From: an uncultured Alphaproteobacteria bacterium
Lineage (GTDB): Bacteria; Pseudomonadota; Alphaproteobacteria; Rhizobiales; Aestuariivirgaceae
Assembly: GCA_945957365.1 (NCBI GenBank)
Contig: CAMFKI010000002.1
Coordinates: 248,001-312,000 of the forward strand
Direction of reading: 5' to 3'
DNA: 64,000 nucleotides
The translations under genes and the position numbers were made by a program. This document shows positions 17,793 to 26,356 of the stretch, piece by piece. A model generated the notes under the pieces. The model was not told the origin of the DNA. It ran no database searches and saw only the letters and a list, made by a program, of their open reading frames with translations. Every line of letters begins with the position of its first letter. The stretch's first letter is position 1.

Positions 17793-19928
17793 TCACTGCG
17801 GCTGGGCGAGAAATTGCTCCAGCTCCTGCGGCAGCACGATGCCGGGGGCGAGCCCGCGCGCCCGCTCGGCGGCGGCAGCCGCAGCCGTGCGGTCGCCCTT
17901 CAGCGCATAGCCGATGGCGGAGGCGACCCAGACGTCGGCGCGCTGCGGCTCGGCAGCCTGCGCCCGCCGGTACCAGCCCAGTGCCTCGTCATATTTCTGC
18001 TGGCGGGCTGCCATGTCGCCGCGCGCCAGCATGATGTCGGCGTTGCGCGGCGAGGCGGCGAGGCCGGAAGACAGCGCATCCTCAGCGGCCTGCGGGTTGC
18101 CGCGGGCCTCGGCGAGCTGCGCCAGCACCAGCCAGCCCGAGGCCATCTGCGGGTCCATCTCGACCGCCGTGGCAAAGGCCTCCTGGGCCGCATCCCACTG
18201 CCGGCGGCTGAGCGCCAGTCCGCCCATCGCCACCTGGGCTTCCGGCGTGTCGGCATTGGCCATGCGGGCGGCCGTGAAGTCCGCGAGTCCCTGGCGGTAA
18301 TTCGCGTCAATGCCAGCGGGCAGCATGGCGACACCCGCCCCGGCGATCTCCACCGCGGCGCGCTGGCGCACGCTGCGTGACGGATCGGTGAGCAGCGGCA
18401 TCAGCAGCGCCAGCCGGTCCTGCACGCCGATCTGGCGCAGCGCACCGGTGGCGGCAGCGCGCACCATCGGGTCGTCGTCCTTCACCAGCTGGCCCGCAGC
18501 GGCGGCCGACAGCGTGCCGACGCTCCCCAGTGCGGTGACGCCGGTGGCGCGCACCACGGCGGGGTGCTCCGTGTCGAGTACATAGCGCGTCAGATCGGCG
18601 ATGGTCTTGTCGGAGTGGTCGCCACCGTCGAAGGCGATGATGGCGCTGCGATCCTGCCAGCTCGTGTCGCCGGCGGGCTTCCACAGGGCGATCTGCCCGG
18701 CCGCCCACTCCGCCGTCTTTCCGGCATGGCACCCGGTGCAGACGTCGGGCGCCCCTGCTGCCTTGGACTGCATGGGATCGGGCCGGCGGAAGAAATGGTC
18801 GCGCCGCGGGTCGATCAGCATGTAGCTGCGCTCGGGCATGTGGCAACTCACGCATTGCGCCGCCGCGCTGCCCTGCTTGTGATGGTGATGCTCCGGCGTG
18901 TCGTAGTCGGCCTTGCGCAGCGACGGAAACTGCGCGTTCCCCGCCACACTGTGGCACTGCGTGCACACGGCGTTGCCCTCCGCCACCAGCCCGCCGCCGT
19001 GCGGTTCGTGGCAGTTGGAGCAGGTCACCCCCTTGGATTTCATCTTTGATTGCAGGAAGGAGCCGAGGATGAACACCTCATCCTTCTGCTGTCCGTCGGG
19101 GAAGTAGAGATCCGGCGTAAGCAGCGCCAGGCCATAATTGTCGTGGAACGGCGCGCCGGCCGGGGGCTGCACCTGCGAAAAGGCTTCGCGCCGCGAATGG
19201 CAGGGGCCGCACACGTCGATTTCCTGCGCCTGATGGCCGGGCCCCATCGGCAGCGCCGCATAGGGGTCGGTGCCCTGCCTCGTCTTCGCCCAGTCATTGT
19301 GCGGCTGGCCCGGCCCGTGGCAGGCCTCGCAGCCGACGGTGAGTTCCGCCCAGTGGCTCTTGTAGGTGCGCGAGGGCAGGTCATAGGCCTTGTCGAAGCC
19401 CGTCTGGTGGCAGGTGGCGCAGCGGGCCTGCCAGTTCTTGTAGCTCCCCGTCCAGTGCAGCCCGTCGCCGGGCGGTGCATCCTGGTCGGGATAGAGGTGG
19501 AACCATTTCTTCCCGGTCACGTCCCAGGCGAGGTCGAGCACCTGCAGCCGGCCCTTCTCGGTTGCGACCAGATATTGCTGCAGCGGCCGGTGGCCCACCG
19601 TGTAGAGCACCTCGAATGTCTGCGGCTTGCCGTCAGCGCCCTCGGTCGTGACGAAATACTTGCCGTCCTTGCTGGTGAAGCGCGTCGTCACGCCCTTGCT
19701 GGTGAAGCTGGCGTCGTTGAAGTCGCCCAGCACGCTCGCAGCATCGGGCGTCTTCAGCGCCCAGGCATGGTCGGAGCCCGCCCAGGCGGTGGCCTCGGCC
19801 GCATGGCATTGCGTGCAGCTGGCGCTGCCGGCGAAGCCCGCATGCGGTGCATCCTCGGCCAGGGCGAGGCAGGGGGCCAGCATGCACAGCACCGCTGCCA
19901 GTATCAGTCGCCAACGGGGCTTCAACAT
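17793..19928 (-). CDS. Octahaem c-type cytochrome with HEAT-like and TPR domains
   Basis: 711 residues with a signal peptide (ends near ALAEDAP). Eight CXXCH haem sites lie in the first 400 residues, at about 38 (CTQCH), 170 (CATCH), 200 (CEACH), 240 (CGPCH), 303 (CSNCH), 322 (CTQCH), 359 (CVSCH) and 397 (CTGCH). A HEAT-like stretch follows around 440-530 (VRATGVTALGSVGTLSAAAAGQL...), then TPRs to the C-terminus (550-711). The architecture fits periplasmic multihaem cytochromes of the cytochrome c554/NrfA-related superfamily. Substrate and redox partner are unknown. The arylsulfatase gene lies upstream on the same strand (87 bp), so the two may be co-expressed. Confidence 0.93.
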   Translation of the reverse strand: MLKPRWRLILAAVLCMLAPCLALAEDAPHAGFAGSASCTQCHAAEATAWAGSDHAWALKTPDAASVLGDFNDASFTSKGVTTRFTSKDGKYFVTTEGADGKPQTFEVLYTVGHRPLQQYLVATEKGRLQVLDLAWDVTGKKWFHLYPDQDAPPGDGLHWTGSYKNWQARCATCHQTGFDKAYDLPSRTYKSHWAELTVGCEACHGPGQPHNDWAKTRQGTDPYAALPMGPGHQAQEIDVCGPCHSRREAFSQVQPPAGAPFHDNYGLALLTPDLYFPDGQQKDEVFILGSFLQSKMKSKGVTCSNCHEPHGGGLVAEGNAVCTQCHSVAGNAQFPSLRKADYDTPEHHHHKQGSAAAQCVSCHMPERSYMLIDPRRDHFFRRPDPMQSKAAGAPDVCTGCHAGKTAEWAAGQIALWKPAGDTSWQDRSAIIAFDGGDHSDKTIADLTRYVLDTEHPAVVRATGVTALGSVGTLSAAAAGQLVKDDDPMVRAAATGALRQIGVQDRLALLMPLLTDPSRSVRQRAAVEIAGAGVAMLPAGIDANYRQGLADFTAARMANADTPEAQVAMGGLALSRRQWDAAQEAFATAVEMDPQMASGWLVLAQLAEARGNPQAAEDALSSGLAASPRNADIMLARGDMAARQQKYDEALGWYRRAQAAEPQRADVWVASAIGYALKGDRTAAAAAAERARGLAPGIVLPQELEQFLAQPQ

Positions 19929-20015
19929 CGCCTGTCCATATATCGCGTCGCGGCAAAAGGAAAGGCACCGGAGGGCGCTGTCACGCCATTCCGGTGCCCG
20001 TGTGTCGTCGGGAGG

Positions 20016-21599
20016 CTAGTTGTTGTTGGCCTGGCTGGTGACGCTCTCCATCACGCGTTCCAGATTGAAGCTGCCCGGCTTCTGCCGCGGCGGGAAGTCC
20101 TTGAAGCTCTGCAGCCAGCGGGCGACATAGGCGGTGGCTGGGGCAATGACGAACATGTGCTCCATGTACCAGCGCTGGAAGCCCATGGCGTTCTCTTCCT
20201 CGGCCCGCTCGAAGGGGTCCATCCGCAGATTGGTGATCAGCGGCGCACGCAGCACCGTGAAGGGCTCCTGCCACACGCGCAGGCCCTCCGCCTTCTGCTC
20301 CAGGAAGGTGATCTTCCAGTTGCCGTAGCGCAGTGCCGCGACGCTGCCGTCATCCGTCCAGTAGATGAAGTCCTTGCGCGGCCAGTCGCCCTTGCCTTCC
20401 AGCGCGGGACGCAGGTCATAGCCGTCGAGGTGAACCTTGTACGCGCGGTTGCCGATCTTTTCGCCCTTGAGGAGTTCCTCCGTGACGTTCGGATCGCCGG
20501 CAGCGGCGAGGAGGGTCGGCAGCATGTCTTCATGCGTGCCGATGTCGTTGATCACCGTGCCGGGCTTGATCACACCGGGCCAGCGGATGAGGGCCGGCAC
20601 GCGGTAGCCGCCTTCCCAGTTGGTGTTCTTCTCGCCGCGGAACATGGTCGTGCCGCCGTCGGGCCAGGTGAAGGTTTCCGCACCATTGTCGGTCGAATAC
20701 ATGACGATGGTGTTGTCCTCGATGCCGAGGTCCTTCAGCTTGGCGAGCAGCTGGCCCACCATGCCGTCATGCTCGACCATGCCGTCGGCATAGATGCCAA
20801 GACCTGTCATGCCTTCTGACGCGGGCTTGAGGTGCGTGAAGATGTGCATGCGGGTGGAGTTCCACCACACGAAGAAGGGCTTCTTCTCCTTCACCGCCTT
20901 TTCCATGAAGCCCATGGCGGCGGTGGTCACTTCCTCGTCCACCGTTTCCATGCGCTTCTTGGTCAGCGGCCCGGTGTCCTCGATCTTCTGGGAACCGTCC
21001 GGCATGGCGAAGGAGTGGATGACGCCGCGCGGGCCGAACTTCTTCTGGAAGTCCGGGTCCTTGGGATAGTCCAGGTTCTCCGGCTCTTCCTCTGCATTGA
21101 GGTGGTAGAGATTGCCGAAGAATTCGTCGAAGCCGTTGTTGGTCGGCAGCATCTCGTCGCGGTCGCCCAGATGGTTCTTGCCGAACTGTCCGGTGACGTA
21201 ACCCTGCTTCTTCAGCAGGGTGGCGATGGTCGGATCCTCGATCTTCATGCCCTCCGGTGCGCCGGGCAGCCCGACCTTGGTGAGGCCGGTGCGGATCGGC
21301 GACTGGCCGGTAATGAAGGCGGCGCGGCCGGCGGTGCAGCTCTGCTGGCCATACCAGTCGGTGAACAAAGCACCCTGCGCGGCGATCGAGTCGATGTTGG
21401 GGGTCTTGTAGCCCATCATGCCGCGGTTGTAGGCGCTGATGTTGAAGCCGCCGATGTCGTCACCCCAGATGACGAGGATGTTCGGCTTGTCGGCCGCCCG
21501 GGCGCTGGCGGTGGTTGCGGCGCCCAGCGCCAGCAGGGCTGCGGTGAACAGCGTCAGGCGTCTCAGAATGCCTGGTCGGTTTTGCGTCGTGTCGAGCAT
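20016..21599 (-). CDS. Arylsulfatase (formylglycine-dependent, periplasmic)
   Basis: About 527 residues from the ATG at 21599, preceded by GGAGGA; an upstream in-frame extension is not credible. The signal peptide runs through RRLTLFTAALLALGAATTASARAA. The catalytic domain starts PNILVIWGDDIGG (metal Asp47/Asp48). The modifiable Cys88 lies in QQSCTAGRAAFITGQ, the sulfatase signature in which Cys becomes formylglycine. QFGKNHLGD and the later STDNGAE supply further active-site residues. It hydrolyses sulfate esters, perhaps of environmental glycans or lipids. A maturase would be needed and is not in the window. Confidence 0.95.
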   Translation of the reverse strand: MLDTTQNRPGILRRLTLFTAALLALGAATTASARAADKPNILVIWGDDIGGFNISAYNRGMMGYKTPNIDSIAAQGALFTDWYGQQSCTAGRAAFITGQSPIRTGLTKVGLPGAPEGMKIEDPTIATLLKKQGYVTGQFGKNHLGDRDEMLPTNNGFDEFFGNLYHLNAEEEPENLDYPKDPDFQKKFGPRGVIHSFAMPDGSQKIEDTGPLTKKRMETVDEEVTTAAMGFMEKAVKEKKPFFVWWNSTRMHIFTHLKPASEGMTGLGIYADGMVEHDGMVGQLLAKLKDLGIEDNTIVMYSTDNGAETFTWPDGGTTMFRGEKNTNWEGGYRVPALIRWPGVIKPGTVINDIGTHEDMLPTLLAAAGDPNVTEELLKGEKIGNRAYKVHLDGYDLRPALEGKGDWPRKDFIYWTDDGSVAALRYGNWKITFLEQKAEGLRVWQEPFTVLRAPLITNLRMDPFERAEEENAMGFQRWYMEHMFVIAPATAYVARWLQSFKDFPPRQKPGSFNLERVMESVTSQANNN

Positions 21600-21804
21600 C
21601 GGGTGTTCCTCCGTTGGGTCCACACGGAGAACGGCGCGGCCACGGCCCCGCCAACGGCGCAGCCCGCATAGCCGCATTCGGCCGAGGCCGATGCCGTACC
21701 CCGTTCTCCTGCCGCCGTCCCGGCGCCAGCGGGTTGACATAACCCTACCTTGAGGGGATCAATTGTGTAAGGTTGCAATATCTTGCATAGAGCCTGAAAA
21801 ATAA

Positions 21805-22506
21805 ATGCAATTGGAAGAAGCCTACGCCATTGCACGGTCGAGCCGCTGGCTGGCCCAGCACGAAAGGCACATCCAGGACCTGATCCTCTCCCGCATGCGG
21901 CTGGTGAGCCTGCCGCGGAACCGCACACTCTTCGACGTCGAGGATCCGGCGCGGGATATCTATTGCGTAATTTCGGGCTGCGCCGTCATTACCGTACCAC
22001 ATCCGGTGCAGGGCATGACCCATGCCCATGTGATGTACGCCGGGCGCTGGTTCGGCGAACCGGCGGCGCTGGGCAGGCGGCCGCGCATCATGTCGGTCTT
22101 TGCCCGGAGGCCCACCGAATTTCTCGCCTTGTCGCAGCAGGCGATTGCCGACCTGCTGCAGGCCGATCCGTCCCTGAACTGGGTGTTCTTCAATCTGATG
22201 GCGTGGAACGTGGAGGAATATCTGCTGCATGCCGTCGATCTCATGATCGTCGACCCGAAGATCCGTTTGTGTTCGCGCCTCCTCACCTTCGGGGGCCGAC
22301 TGCTCACCTATCTGCCGGCAGGGCCTGTCAGCATTCCGCTGACCCAGGAGGAACTGGCGGCGGCCGCCAACATGTCGCGCTCCACGGTCTTTCACCTGCT
22401 GGGCGACCTGGTGGAGCAGGGTATCTGCGAACTCGGCTACCGCGACGTCCGCATCATCGACATGGCGCGGCTTGCCGCCATCGTCGAGGCCGCGAGCAGC
22501 ACTTAG
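21805..22506 (+). CDS. Crp/Fnr family transcriptional regulator
   Basis: 233 residues. An N-terminal cyclic-nucleotide-binding-like beta barrel (RTLFDVEDPARDIYCVISGCAVIT, GRWFGEPAALGRRPRIMSVFARRP) is followed by a winged helix (PLTQEELAAAANMSRSTVFHLLGDLVEQGICELGYRDVRI). There is no Fnr-type N-terminal cysteine cluster. It is transcribed away from the sulfatase across a 205-bp gap and may control the sulfatase-cytochrome unit. No convincing ribosome site precedes ATG 21805, so a leaderless or weakly initiated message is possible. Its stop overlaps the convergent Na/Pi gene by 4 bases. Confidence 0.9.
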   Translation: MQLEEAYAIARSSRWLAQHERHIQDLILSRMRLVSLPRNRTLFDVEDPARDIYCVISGCAVITVPHPVQGMTHAHVMYAGRWFGEPAALGRRPRIMSVFARRPTEFLALSQQAIADLLQADPSLNWVFFNLMAWNVEEYLLHAVDLMIVDPKIRLCSRLLTFGGRLLTYLPAGPVSIPLTQEELAAAANMSRSTVFHLLGDLVEQGICELGYRDVRIIDMARLAAIVEAASST

Positions 22507-24104
22507 GCAGCCGCCGTGGCGATGTCGCCGAAATCGGTTGATATCTGCCGCACCAGCCAGACCAGCCGCTCGAAAAGCCCGGTCGCCACGAACAGCGACT
22601 CGCGGTTGGACTGGAACTCCGCGTCCTGTCCCACGATCTGCCGGCGGAACCTGGTCATCACCTCGCTGCGGTCGGCGGTCAGCCGTTCCAGCATGGCTGC
22701 GTCGGTCAGGTCGCCATTGGCCTGGTCCGCGGCGAGGCCGAGGAGAAGGTGCAGGGTTTCGCTCATCGGCTCGCAGATTGCCCGCTCGCGCTCGCTCACC
22801 CCCGTCAGCGACGAGAGCTCGCGGACATAGCCATGCAATGCATCGATGATCGAGAAGATATGCTCGTTGCAGCGCTGCAGCACCAACAGTCCGGCAACGT
22901 CGGTGCCGGTCGGATGGCGGGCCACGGCCTCGCTCACGAAGGCCGAAATCTCGCTGGCCAGCCGCTGCGCCAGAACCTGCCGGGAATCGTTGTCCAGGCT
23001 GGCGTCGGTCTCCGGCTCGTCGGGCCTTACCGGATTCAGGGCCGCCGGAAACAGCGAGACGAGTTTCGCCTGCTCGCGCCTCGCCAGGACGAAGGCGGTG
23101 TCCGGGTCCTCCGTCGCCTCGTCGACGATGAATTCCGGCTCGAACTGCTGGAGGTCGCGATCGGTCGGGGCCAGAACCTGCATAAGCTTCAGCAGCGGAA
23201 CCCGCAGCAGGCTCGACAGCAATGCTCCCAGGAGGTTGATGGCGAGGAAGAAAACCGAGAGCGCCACCGGAAGTGAAACTCCGCTTGCAGGCGTTTGCAA
23301 GAGTCCCGTCTCGGGCGCCATCACGGCAAGTGGCAGCATGATCAGGGAGCCAATGAGCTTGACGGCCGCCTGCCACAGGGCCAGCTGGCGCGGTGGCCCG
23401 GAAAGGTGCGACGAGATGAGGGCGACACTCATTCCCGAGCCGGCATTCGCCCCGCAGATCATGACCATCGCAGCGTCGAGCGGAACGATTCCGGTGGCGC
23501 TCAGCATCACGGCAAGCGCACTCACCGTCGACGACGACTGCATCACCAGCGTCACGATGAAGCCGATGAGAAAGCCGTAGATCCAGGACTCGGATGCAAA
23601 GGTGAAAAACTCCATCACCCAGCTGCTGCCCGACAGCGCATGGCCCGTGGCCTTCAGCATGGTGAGGCCAAACAGCGTGACACCGATTGCAAGTAGGAGG
23701 TCCGTGGCCCGCCGCCCGGCCTCGCCGCGATGCAGCGAGGCGATGTAAAGCAGGCCGACTGTGGCGAGGGCGAGCAGCGCGAGTTCGCGCAGGTCGACCG
23801 AGGCGAGGAAGACCAGCACCGAGGTGCCGACGGAGGTCCATGCGCTGATGGTCAGCGCCGTATCGAAGCTGATGGCGCGGGCGTTGAGCAGCCCGATGCA
23901 GATGAAGGTCGCTGCGCTGGTGCTTTGCGTCACCGCGCCGAGCAGGCTTCCCGCCAGGGCATTGGCGAAGGGCAGACGCGACATGCGGGCCAGCGCCAGC
24001 CGCAGCCGCCGTGCCGCCAGTGCGCGCACCGCCTCCGACAGCATATGGAGGCCCGCCAGGAAGAAGCCAAGGCCGGCGAAGGCGGCAAGCGCATTCTCGA
24101 ACAT
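22503..24104 (-). CDS. Na/Pi cotransporter family protein with PhoU-like C-terminus
   Basis: 533 residues. The two inverted repeats of the NptA/SLC34-like fold show their QSS-type motifs: TQSTSAA near residue 60 and MQSSSTV near residue 188. About nine hydrophobic segments precede a cytoplasmic tail (about 330-533) that resembles PhoU helical bundles. It probably imports phosphate with sodium or exports anions across the inner membrane. It begins 3 bp after the chemoreceptor-like gene, so the pair is translationally linked. Confidence 0.93.
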   Translation of the reverse strand: MFENALAAFAGLGFFLAGLHMLSEAVRALAARRLRLALARMSRLPFANALAGSLLGAVTQSTSAATFICIGLLNARAISFDTALTISAWTSVGTSVLVFLASVDLRELALLALATVGLLYIASLHRGEAGRRATDLLLAIGVTLFGLTMLKATGHALSGSSWVMEFFTFASESWIYGFLIGFIVTLVMQSSSTVSALAVMLSATGIVPLDAAMVMICGANAGSGMSVALISSHLSGPPRQLALWQAAVKLIGSLIMLPLAVMAPETGLLQTPASGVSLPVALSVFFLAINLLGALLSSLLRVPLLKLMQVLAPTDRDLQQFEPEFIVDEATEDPDTAFVLARREQAKLVSLFPAALNPVRPDEPETDASLDNDSRQVLAQRLASEISAFVSEAVARHPTGTDVAGLLVLQRCNEHIFSIIDALHGYVRELSSLTGVSERERAICEPMSETLHLLLGLAADQANGDLTDAAMLERLTADRSEVMTRFRRQIVGQDAEFQSNRESLFVATGLFERLVWLVRQISTDFGDIATAAA

Positions 24105-24107
24105 GGT

Positions 24108-24857
24108 CTAACTGGTCCGGGTGGCGCGCAGCAGGCGGTAGAGGACGAATGCCATCACCGCCAGCGCGCCGAGAATGACGCTGATGATGAAGCTGTGAAG
24201 CGTCGCATAGCGCGACGCCATGGCGCTGATCAGTTCGGCGCGCTTGGCATCCGATGCCGTCCCGATGTCCGTTGCGAGGGATCCGATGCCGGATTCGAGC
24301 GCCCGGTCCGCGCCCCGCAGCTTCACGTCGATGGCATGTGCGGTCGCGGCGTCGAGCGTCGGGGCCGCACCCTGCATCTCCTTCAGCGTCTGCTCATATG
24401 ACGTCGTCAGTGCCTCGTGGGCGGAGAGCAGGGTTGCAGCGCGCTGTGCGTCGGTGTCGAAGCCCAGCTGCCTCGCCTGGTCCGCGACACTGCTCAGCAG
24501 CCGCTCGGTCTCGCTGTCCTGCTTCACGAAGGCATCATGGTGCTTGGCGAGCAGCTGTGCATCGTCGCCGCGCAACAGGATGTTCTTCCACTCCTGCACC
24601 TGAACCTTGAAGGCTACCTGCGCCTCGAGCGCGGTGGTGGACAACTGCCGCAGTTCGGTGAAGCGGTCCATGCCGTCGATCCACGCCCGGTTGATCGACC
24701 AGATCGAGAACAGCGAGAACAGCCCCAGCACCGCCAGGAGCAGGATCATGATGAAAGCCGACCCGCTGACCGACCGCCGGAGATCGAGCTTGTTTCTAAC
24801 CGATTGCGCCTGTGTCACCGTACCCCCGGACCAGAACCTTGCCATGCCATATGACAA
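24108..24857 (-). CDS. Stand-alone chemoreceptor-type sensor (4HB_MCP-like) without signalling domain
   Basis: 249 residues (245 if MARFWSG at 24845 is the start). An N-terminal transmembrane helix (SAFIMILLLAVLGLFSLFSIWS) is followed by a 4-helix-bundle MCP ligand domain (ALEAQVAFKVQVQEWKNILLRGDDAQLLAKHHDAFVKQ is characteristic). A second membrane helix (LHSFIISVILGALAVMAFVLYRLL) then ends the protein. HAMP and methyl-accepting signalling domains are absent. It is the first gene of a two-gene operon with the Na/Pi transporter, suggesting a periplasmic sensor acting on transport or signalling through another protein; that is inference. Confidence 0.85.
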   Translation of the reverse strand: MSYGMARFWSGGTVTQAQSVRNKLDLRRSVSGSAFIMILLLAVLGLFSLFSIWSINRAWIDGMDRFTELRQLSTTALEAQVAFKVQVQEWKNILLRGDDAQLLAKHHDAFVKQDSETERLLSSVADQARQLGFDTDAQRAATLLSAHEALTTSYEQTLKEMQGAAPTLDAATAHAIDVKLRGADRALESGIGSLATDIGTASDAKRAELISAMASRYATLHSFIISVILGALAVMAFVLYRLLRATRTS

Positions 24858-24972
24858 TCATGCGACGACTCCAAGGCTGCGGGCGGATTCGGCGTGGGCA
24901 TTGACAAGCCGGGTGCACGCGGCGATGGGAGCACACGTCTCATCGGCCCCTCGAACCAAAGGAAACTTCACT

Positions 24973-26259
24973 TTGCGGTTGATCCTGGTCCTGTTCTGCC
25001 TCGTGGCGGCGAGCGCCTCCGCCTTCGCCGAAAGCGCGACATTCACCTTCATGAAGCGGGTCCCGGCCGCCGAACTCACGCAGATGCTGAACGCGGAGCG
25101 CCAGAGCTTCCTCGCCTCCCAGCACCCGGGCGACGGCTATGTGCTGCCGGACGTGTCGACGGCTGCAAACGATGTTGATCTCTATGCCGTGCGCTACGAG
25201 TCGCATGTGCCGGAGCAGGACGGCAAGACCATCTGGGCGACGGGCCTTCTGGCGCTGCCGGTGCTGCCCGACCAGGCGAAGCTGCCGCTGATCTCCTACC
25301 AGCACGGCACGGTCTACGGGAAATACGAAGTTCCGTCCTATGCCTTCGTGCCATCGAACCCCTCGGATTATCCGCATTACGACGGCGCCTATGAGACCCG
25401 CTACATGACCGGCCTGTTCGCCGGCAACGGCTATGCGCTGATCGCGGCGGATTATTTCGGCATGGGCGGCGACGCCGCCGACCCGGAAGCCTATTTCGTC
25501 AAGGCAAGCACCCAGCGGGCCTCGGAAGATCTCTATCTCGCCGCCGTGAAGTTCCTCGAGAGCAAGAACATCACGCCGACGGACCTCTTCATCGGCGGCT
25601 GGTCACAGGGCGGCCTCAACACCACGGGCCTGCTGGAGCGGCTTGAGACGGATGGCATCCCCGTCACCGCGGCGTTCACGGCCTCGGCGCCCAGCGATCC
25701 TTACGCCGCGCTCAGCGGGCTGACCTTCTACCCCCGCCCGGGTGTCGATGCGCCCTGGGTCAACACCATCCTGGCATTGGCCGTCTTTGCCTATGAAAGC
25801 TACGACGGCCCGGCCGATCTGGCGCGCAATGCACTCGACCCCGCCGTGTACGACGACATGAAAGCCATCTACACCCGCAGCTACCATGGCCAGGAGGGTC
25901 TGAAAGCCATCATGCAGCGCCTCGGTGACCGTCCGCTGCTGGACTATCTCCAGCCGCAACTCCGTGATCCCGTGGCCTTTGCCAGCTCGGACTTCGGCAA
26001 GCTTCTGGCCCGGAACGAAACCTATCGCCAGAGTTTCAAGGCCCCGCTGCGCATGTACTACGGTTCCGCCGACGAGGTGGTGAAGCCGATGATCGGGCAG
26101 CTTGCGGCCATCTATCAGGCCATCCTGATCGGCAATCTCGTCGACCAGTCCGCCAACCAGGTGTCGGCCATCGAAGTCAAGGGCGGCACGCACCGTCTTA
26201 CCTTCGTGACCGCCGCCGCGGCCGCCAAGGCATGGATCGACGGATTGCGTCACCAGTAG
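24973..26259 (+). CDS. Exported alpha/beta hydrolase (secretory lipase/esterase-like)
   Basis: About 428 residues from a TTG start at 24973, chosen because AAAGGAAA lies 7 bases upstream and the start opens directly on a signal peptide (RLILVLFCLVAASASAFAES). ATG 24925 is an alternative adding 16 residues. The alpha/beta hydrolase fold is shown by ISYQHGTVYG, LIAADYFGMGG (oxyanion region) and the nucleophile motif GWSQGG (Ser near residue 212). An acidic residue follows in YYGSADEVV, and the catalytic His lies in KGGTHRLTF. It most resembles secretory lipase/cutinase-like bacterial esterases. The substrate is unknown. Confidence 0.88.
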   Translation: MRLILVLFCLVAASASAFAESATFTFMKRVPAAELTQMLNAERQSFLASQHPGDGYVLPDVSTAANDVDLYAVRYESHVPEQDGKTIWATGLLALPVLPDQAKLPLISYQHGTVYGKYEVPSYAFVPSNPSDYPHYDGAYETRYMTGLFAGNGYALIAADYFGMGGDAADPEAYFVKASTQRASEDLYLAAVKFLESKNITPTDLFIGGWSQGGLNTTGLLERLETDGIPVTAAFTASAPSDPYAALSGLTFYPRPGVDAPWVNTILALAVFAYESYDGPADLARNALDPAVYDDMKAIYTRSYHGQEGLKAIMQRLGDRPLLDYLQPQLRDPVAFASSDFGKLLARNETYRQSFKAPLRMYYGSADEVVKPMIGQLAAIYQAILIGNLVDQSANQVSAIEVKGGTHRLTFVTAAAAAKAWIDGLRHQ

Positions 26260-26356
26260 CCTGCGGCATGCCTTTCCATCCCTGCCTCGCTGGACAGGGA
26301 CGGGAGGCTGAACTAGCGTTTCGCGAAGCGATCTTGCCGCAGCCGGAGTGTTTTCC

